64,000 bases of DNA from Dasypus novemcinctus (Eukaryota; Chordata; Mammalia; Cingulata; Dasypodidae), in contig NC_080677.1 in NCBI RefSeq assembly GCF_030445035.2, positions 155,001,169 through 155,065,168 of the forward strand, in the 5' to 3' direction. A model generated the notes under the pieces. The model searched no databases and was not told where the DNA came from. It worked only from the letters and a program-made list of their open reading frames with translations. The position numbers and the translations under genes were made by a program. Of the stretch, positions 57,601-64,000 are shown piece after piece; the first letter of the stretch is position 1, and each line of letters begins with the position of its first letter.

Positions 57601-58382
57601 GCAGACACTTCCCGTCAACTGGTTTCGTGGACATGAGGTAACTCAAAACCATCAGGACTACCTAAAAGCCTGAGCCAAGGATGCGACTAAACAGATGGAG
57701 AACTGATTAAAAAAACCCAGCCCCCTACCCCGCCCAGTGAAATGCAGCAAAGGAGCAACTTGCCCAAACGAAAGACAAGTGCCTCCCTATGGCTCAGAAA
57801 TTGCAATGAGGCTTGATGTGTGTAGGCTTTTCCTCACCTGATTAATAGATACAAAAGACAGGCATTTATGGGCAGCAGGAATAGCAGGAGAATAAGTAGA
57901 AGCATAAACAGGTTCCTAGAGAGCAAAGCAAGAGGATTAGAAGTGAGAAAAGATTTATCCAAGTGGGGTGGGGGCAGGGGAGACAAAAACGATTTTTCTC
58001 ACAGAATGTTAATCGACTCATTGCAATTTCAGTTCTCTTTTCAAGAGTCCTTCCTGGTCTTGTATTTTTTCCCAGAATCCTAAGATCAACTCATACAAGC
58101 AATAGTCAATATCCCCAAGTCAGCTTTGTGCAGTAATTAAATGAATTAATGATGAGGTCACTGCAAATTCCAGAGGATACATGGTTGCAGAGAACCGAGA
58201 ATTTCCTGGGCAGTTTTAAGATTATAAAAAAAATACCATCTTCTTTAAACCCTTCATAGTTTTCCCATTAGACAAGTTTAAGAATCCATGTAAGGAGTCA
58301 GGATCGGGGCTCCTCTCTGGATGAAGTGGAGCTCCTTGCCTCCAGAAGGAATGCCAAACTGGGTGGCATGAAAGGGAACTAT

Positions 58383-58510
58383 GGACTGCAGGAGTTCCGG
58401 ATGGTGGGAATTCCGGACGGCGGGAACTACGGATGGTGGGAATTCCGGACGGCAGGAATTCCGGATGGTGGGAATTCCGGACGGCGGGAACTACGGATGG
58501 CGAGGCCTGA
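58383..58510 (+). repeat. 16-bp minisatellite with alternating units
   Basis: Seven clear units start at 58383, 58399, 58415, 58431, 58447, 58463 and 58479. GGATGGTGGGAATTCC alternates with GGACGGCGGGAACTAC or close variants, so the higher-order period is 32 bp. A decayed eighth unit follows. Confidence 0.93.
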
Positions 58511-59467
58511 CTGGCTACGACCTAGAGGACCCGTGTTAGCGTCACGCTTACCCAAAGCAGATTAGAAATGGCACTATCATCTGTAAATCCTCCTTCTTCC
58601 TACAGGTTAAAACAAATGGGAGACATTGCAGAGTGTTGGCAGAGAAGGGTCTGGTTAGGGTGTCACAATCATTTCCAAGTGTCTGTTGTCCAGGTTCGGG
58701 TAGATGCATGCACATGCTTGCACATCAGGTGGCACAAACATGGAGTGGACTCCCAGCCCGGTAGCATGGAGATAGTCTTTAATTTGAGGTTGGACCATCG
58801 GCTTCTCTCCCACGCTCCCCCCCTCCCCCCCACTTTAAACTGACTTGATTCTCCTGAGTTGTGATTTGGAACTTCAAGGACAGCAGGCAATTAGAATGTG
58901 ACCGTGACATTTACCTGCCTTGAATTCTCAGGCACATGCTCTGGGGACATTCTAGTTCTTCAGCTCGATTCACTGACCTGAGAGTGTGGCAGCTCAGCGC
59001 CATGTCAAGCACTGATCTAGGACTTGGAGATAGATGCAAGGTTCTAATGGTGAACTCGATAAAGGATTTTGATTTCGGGGAAAAAGGCTAATATGTGGAT
59101 GATTATCTTAACAAAAGGGTATGGAGTCACCCAGTGTGCTTCAAGTCATAGAAGCAGAAGCAGGGCTGGGAGGTGAAGCACTGATTTGGTGAAAGTGAAT
59201 CAACTGCAGTTCAGCTGCAACATAGACTCCTGAAAGGCACTTCTTGAAGACTTTGCTTCATTTCTTTTCTCTCACTCATTAGGTGGAATGAATTACTGTG
59301 GAAGAAACCTAACTATATAGATAAGCCCAAAAGTGCACATTCCACGCAGGGTGGACCAGGCCAAATCTACAAGCCAAATGGCTTTACCACTTTTTAGGAT
59401 GGATTATGTATGCTCCAAGAAGCAAAAATGTTTAAATGAGGTTAGCACTGGTCTAGACTAAACCAAG

Positions 59468-59602
59468 AAAAAGAGAAAGAAAAGAGAAGAGAAGAGGGAG
59501 AAGAGAAGAGAAGAGAAGAGAAGAGAAGAGAAGAGAAGAGAAGAGAAGAGAAGAGAAGAGAAGAGAAGAGAAGAAGAGAAGGAAGGAGACAAGGGAGAAC
59601 AA
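59468..59602 (+). repeat. (AAGAG)n purine repeat
   Basis: A polypurine run of about 135 bp with a pure pentamer core at roughly 59500-59570 and imperfect edges. Confidence 0.97.
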
Positions 59603-60079
59603 GATAGAGGAGAAAGAACCTAAACTATTTTTTCTTAGGGAGTGATCAAGTCAGCTGGGCAAGGAGTTGGTGCTCTTGACCTTCAAATCATCAATCCATT
59701 TCCTAAAAACTGGAAGGCAAGTAACTGCTGTTATGTTACATATTTTCTGACCCATGACTGGTCTTTCACTATAAAAAGGACAACTCTAACTTGGTTTCCA
59801 AAAGCTTTTCATGGGCCAAAATTGCTCATATTTTCTTGGCAAAATAGGACACAAAGTGCGATGCTGGCCAGAGCTCCTCAAACTTGCTTTGTTTTGGAAT
59901 AACCCTTTTAGCAGAAACAACAGAGTGACAGATTTTCAAGACATTCTTAAATAGGCCCCAAGTATGAAGATAACAGGTAAAACATCAGGCTGTCTTATAG
60001 CCAGAGTTGAACAAAATCATTATCATAATTACAGGAAATAGAGATGAAACTCTCTAAATTCATTAGCCCTATGGAAATT

Positions 60080-60720
60080 CACACAATAGAAGCCACCTTT
60101 GCCTAAGATGAATATAATATGAGCCACATATGTAATTTTAAAATTTCTAGCAGCCACATTTTCAAAAAGTAAAAGGTGAAATTAATTTTTAATATTATCA
60201 TTTAATCTAGTCTATTGAAAAACATTATCTTTTCCACATCAAATCAATTAGGGAGAGGGAAGAAGAGGTGTGATATTGGGGTATTTGCAGGACTTGGAGT
60301 TGTCCTGAATGATAGTGCAGGAACAGATGCAGGACATTATATATCCTGCCATAACCCACTGAATGGACTGAGAGTAAATTACAGTTTATAATCCACGTGG
60401 TATAGCAGTGCTCCAAAATGTATTCATCAAATGCAATGAAGGTGCCACACCGATGAAAGAGGTTGTTGATGTGGGAGGAGTGGGGGGGAGCGGGGACTGG
60501 GGGTATATGGGAACCTCATATTTTTTAATGTGTGATCTATGTATCTTTAAAAAAAAAAGATAATAAAAATGTTTAAAAACATTAATAATATATAACATTC
60601 TTTATTTCATACCAAGTCCTTGAAATCCAGTGTGTATTTTACACTTACAGCTCATCTCAGTTTGGGCCAGCCACAGTTCCTGTGCTCCACAGCCACATGT
60701 GGCCCATGGCTACCATAGTG
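60080..60720 (+). mobile_element. Mammalian-wide repeat, split by an insertion
   Basis: Left part: atgagccacatatgtaattt, ctagcagccacattttcaaa. Right part: cttgaaatccagtgtgtatt, ttacacttacagctcatctc and cacatgtggcccatggctac. Both belong to one common repeat that I know from other mammals, here interrupted at 60236-60590. I think it is a DNA-transposon fossil but cannot name it firmly. Confidence 0.6.
60236..60590 (+). mobile_element. Poly(A) retrotransposon 3' end, subfamily 2
   Basis: Contains tgcaggacttggagttgtcc, attatatatcctgccataac, gtggtatagcagtgctccaa and gaggttgttgatgtgggagg, with an A-rich end. It is inserted in the repeat at 60080-60720. Confidence 0.75.
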
Positions 60721-61249
60721 GACATACAGCTAAAAGTCCTTCTAGAGCTTGCTGGATAGGAAACACAGGTATAGGTGACAGCCAGCCAACTCTCCCTGAA
60801 TGGTGGACTCCAGGAGACTTGGTCAGCACACATGGACCAAGGAAAATATTATTGAGGAAATCCAGTTCTAGCACTGGACACAGGAAAATAATAAAATTAA
60901 GCTTGGGGGACCATAATGTCAAAATGATTGAGAGACTTGCCTAATACCAATCCTAACAGTGATGCAGTGTCCTTTAGAGTGGCCTCTGACATGCAAGTCC
61001 TGAAATAAAGTTGCCCCTCACCTTGATACTTGCCACTGACCCTGTATGGAAGTCTGCCTTCTGAGCTGCTGCCCAGTGGTAGAGCTATCGTAGAAAGGTC
61101 TGAGTGCAAGAAAGAGGATGCAAAGGGGTGGACGCCAAGAACCCCATGCCGGGGTCTTCAGGATTGGTTCATTCAATGACCCCAATAAAAGGCCAATGAA
61201 TTTTGTTAATGACTATATACGGCGAACATGAGTCCACATTAATTACAGA

Positions 61250-61375
61250 CTGTAAGTTCGTTTTCCTATCTTGAAATTAAAATTAATTTCACCTGATCTT
61301 TTTTACTGTTTGAAAATGTGGCTACTAGAAAATTTTACATAACATATGTGGTTCACATTATATTTGTATTGAGCA
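61250..61375 (-). mobile_element. Second, antisense copy of the 60080 repeat (end fragment)
   Basis: On the plus strand it reads aatttcacctgatctttttt, aatgtggctactagaaaatt and catatgtggttcacattata, the reverse complement of the left part of the element at 60080. Confidence 0.55.
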
Positions 61376-62369
61376 AAGCTGACTTCCATCGTGTGGCTTT
61401 CCATATGGGCAACGAATTCAGAGTTTCGTCTCTATTTCCTGCCACCCAGAAATCTCCACAGGTTTGACCCACGGCTATGCTTACCCTGCCTGAGAACTTG
61501 GAGGAGGACAAACTGTAAAATGTTTGATCACCACTAGTGTGTGCCTTTTGATGATTTCAGAGATTCTGATTTAAGTGATGGCTTGGTGTAAAACCAGCTC
61601 CTTTCAACCGTTTATGGTAAAGATGGAATTTTCCAGCACTTGCTTTACTGAGTAGCGCTCTGTCAGCAGTCTCCAGCCGCGCCATGCAGCCAGACCCAAT
61701 CCACTTGCTTGGTGTGGGTCCCCCTGGGCGGCTGGAGATGGCTGTGGCAGCACTGGGACGCCCGGGCAGGCAGGCGATTTCTCAAGTGCCCCTTGGCGGT
61801 TGGGGCTTTCTTAAGGACAGAGCAGGTGGGAGACAGCTTGCCAGCCACCTCTGGGCACAGCTACGGTGTGAGCGCAATACACCGCCAGCCCTTGGGAAGG
61901 AGAAGCCTCTAAAAACCGCTTCACCTCAACAGAACTTGAGATTTCCCAATGTCTGCTATAAAGGCCTAAAATAGATAGGCTTATTTTAACTTCAAAGAGC
62001 TTACTGTCTAAGGCCAAAGTGAACTGGGTCACCGAGGGGGAGGTGCCAGAGAGAGGCCACCGTGGCTGCGGGATCCGCCGTGGGCATCAGCCAGAGGCAC
62101 TTCACCCTCAGCCCAAATCGAGCTGACCTCCCCTGTGCTCTGTTCACCCGGTTTCTACCCCAGGGGCAACTGCAGGAACCTTCTCCCATCTCTTGCCTTC
62201 TAAAAACCTCATCTCCATGTTCCAGCTGTTCAAATCTCACCCTCTGTGCACAGCCTTCTGGTTTTCACCGTCTAAAATGAGCCCCCACTTTTTTAAAGGG
62301 GAGAGCTCTCATCGCACTGCCCTATTCATAAGGAATCTATCTGGCAGTGTATGCTTTCTGGCTTTGTTT

Positions 62370-62485
62370 AAATTTTCACCTGCCCACACTGGACTGTCAG
62401 CTCCTGAATGGCAGGGGCTTCTCCATGTGTCCCAAAATGTGCCACAAGATACCTGCTTACGACACAGTGCCTGCGGCATGATGTA
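62370..62485 (+). repeat. L2-like LINE fragment
   Basis: Reads actggactgtcagctcctga, atggcaggggcttctccatg and gacacagtgcctgc, L2 3'-like wording. Diverged. Confidence 0.5.
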
Positions 62486-63741
62486 TGGGGTGGCAGGTTT
62501 GCCAAAGAAGTAATATTAATGTGTGGAGGTTGTTTTTGAACCAATTTAAGGATTGATTTAAATAAAGTTTATGGGCAATGAGGATAACTTATTTGCAGGA
62601 TCCAGCTTTCTTTCATTTCAGCATCTTATTCTTGACACTTATACTTTTTAATATCCAATTATATTTGAGAACTTTACAAATGACTGAGAGTTAAATGTCT
62701 TTAGTCATTATCTTAAAGACATTGTATATCTCAAAAAGGAGAATTCCCTTTGAGAAATGCTGTTCCAATTTAATCTATGAAGACACAGAAGTACCAACTA
62801 AAATAGTGGCAGAGCTCCTGATTCACAGCCCTAAAGGTAAACTTCACTTTTATATAAGTTTCTAAATGCATAAAGTTACATGCATAACTAATCTCTTCCA
62901 CAGGTGCTTAAATATTTTTTATAACTAGAAGGGGGCTAGGTGATCATCTGGTTGGAATTATATATATTTTTCTTTCTATTTAAGGCTGTTAATGCTAGAA
63001 ATTGGCCCGTGCCATGTTCCAGGCCCTCTCATTGCCTGCAGCCAGCTAGAACATTTCCAAGAGCAGGTCGGACTAAGCTTTCAAAGTGTGTGCTAAATGG
63101 CAACAGCTGGTCATTATTACTTAGTCATTTCACAACTCATCAACACTTTTGCCTATGAAATGTTTGCTGCTACAGATAACAACGTGTTACCTAATGTTAT
63201 TTAAACTTGTAAAACATGTTTCTGTCTGTTCTTTGAAAGGGGCTCCATAAAAGGCTTACCTACCCACTGTGAGACATGCTTTAAAGGATGAACAAGTGTT
63301 CCCTGACACAGGAGGCCCTTCTTTTGTATACGTAGGTTTGAAATCTGATCACATGAAATTCAAGTCCGTGTTTTATATGCAACTTACAAACTGTTAGCAG
63401 TGAATTCAAGTTTTTCATTATAAAGACTTAATAACATTCGAAAGCCAGACTTCATTAAAAAGGTTTTAAAACAATGTAAAAAGGCACACTATAAAATTTA
63501 GGAACTTGCTTGCTAATGCATTATGTAGGCAGTGCTGTTACCAGTTCCATAAAATTCCAGGCCTCGACCTATTCATCACTGTAAGCTGCCGTGTGACAGG
63601 CTTTAAGTGTGTTCCCTAAAGGCAAGGCGGCACAGGTGCTTCACACGGTGGCCGTTAGTTCAATTACGCATGCTTGTCTACTCGCTGCATTGCCAAGCAT
63701 GATGTTAGTTAGGACGATTTTCCTACCATGGAAAACATTAC

Positions 63742-63871
63742 CTTCTTCTTGAGCGACTGCTCTGCTTCCTGGATATGCAGGCTACTGCCTAGAGACACTT
63801 TGCTGTACTCCTGCTTTCTGTTAAGTCGGTTTTTCCAGTCTTCCTCACCGCTCTTCTTCAACAACGCCAGT
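63742..63871 (-). CDS. SVIL: SVIL coding exon w1 (first in window)
   Basis: This 130-nt exon encodes fragment residues 1-43 plus one leading base. The peptide starts [16 protein letters not shown] and ends SLKKK, a charged stretch of the central, non-gelsolin part of supervillin. The acceptor reads ctctcccttag and the donor AAG|gtaatg, ending in phase 0. The region just upstream in the protein lies outside the window. The next exon downstream is 11.1 kb away, so an unseen phase-0 cassette between them cannot be excluded. Confidence 0.93.
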
Positions 63872-64000
63872 CTAAGGGAGAGATGCCAACCAAAACAAGT
63901 CCATCACCAAAGTCTCATTGTAACAAAACTATGATTGACGTAAGTTAGAAGTCTTTTGCCCATCAACAGCCATGGCTACCTAATTTTAACCTTCTGGAAT
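63872..64000 (-). other. SVIL: SVIL intron upstream of w1, partial
   Basis: The last 129 bases are intron leading to the w1 acceptor; the next upstream exon is outside the window. Confidence 0.9.

Larger units (their letters stand above)
52636..63741 (-). other. SVIL: SVIL intron 1 (between w1 and w2)
   Basis: An 11.1-kb intron. It holds an L1 3' fragment (54470-54690), a 16-bp minisatellite (58383-58510), a pentamer repeat (59468-59602), a pair of inverted mammalian repeats (60080-61375) interrupted by a poly(A) repeat (60236-60590), and L2-like text near 62370-62485. The stretches 52636-54470, 54690-58380 and 61400-63741 otherwise show nothing I can identify, although overlapping open frames exist at 56768-57652. 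Confidence 0.9.

Overview
The window is mammalian nuclear DNA, almost certainly from a xenarthran, with armadillo most likely and sloth or anteater not excluded. Two observations support this. Many short minus-strand exons translate to the C-terminal half of supervillin (SVIL), very close to the human protein as I remember it. The introns also carry tRNA-Ala-derived SINEs of the DAS type, the family I know from armadillos and their relatives, in both short (about 100 bp) and long (about 350-430 bp) forms.

Layout. One gene dominates. SVIL runs on the minus strand from beyond the right edge to a stop codon at 9872-9874, with a 3'UTR probably ending near 8955. I assigned 22 coding exons by reading conserved protein, checking GT/AG sites and confirming that every junction phase agrees. 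They total 3259 nt, which is 1085 codons, a stop and one base belonging to an upstream codon. They encode the end of the central region (exons w1-w6), the five gelsolin-like repeats (w7-w19, approximately), a linker (w20) and the villin-type headpiece (w21-w22). Exon numbers prefixed w are local to this window. The promoter and the N-terminal half of the gene lie outside.

Positions 1-8954 are the intergenic flank downstream of SVIL. No gene is supported there, only MIR, L1 and SINE fragments, a GAT/GAC microsatellite and a small perfect hairpin.

The introns hold most of the accessory structure. Intron 2 (41409-52487) contains an old L1 of about 6 kb that has been interrupted several times: by two poly(A) retrotransposon 3' ends in opposite orientation, two related LTRs with 5-bp flanking duplications, and a 25-bp scrap of SINE between 12-bp duplications. 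Two long DAS SINEs follow it. Other introns hold a solo LTR with a perfect 5-bp duplication (11920-12326), a hAT-type element with 8-bp duplications (40125-40348), and seven copies in two subfamilies of one poly(A) repeat that looks like an L1 3' end.

I saw no CRISPR, prokaryotic operon, tRNA or rRNA gene and no evidence for a second protein-coding gene. The best leads for a second look are structural: a minisatellite running into a 5' splice site, a stop-free in-frame 87-nt intron inside the headpiece, an LTR with a private 48-bp tandem array, and the truncated SINE scrap. Names of repeat families come from pattern memory, not a database search.
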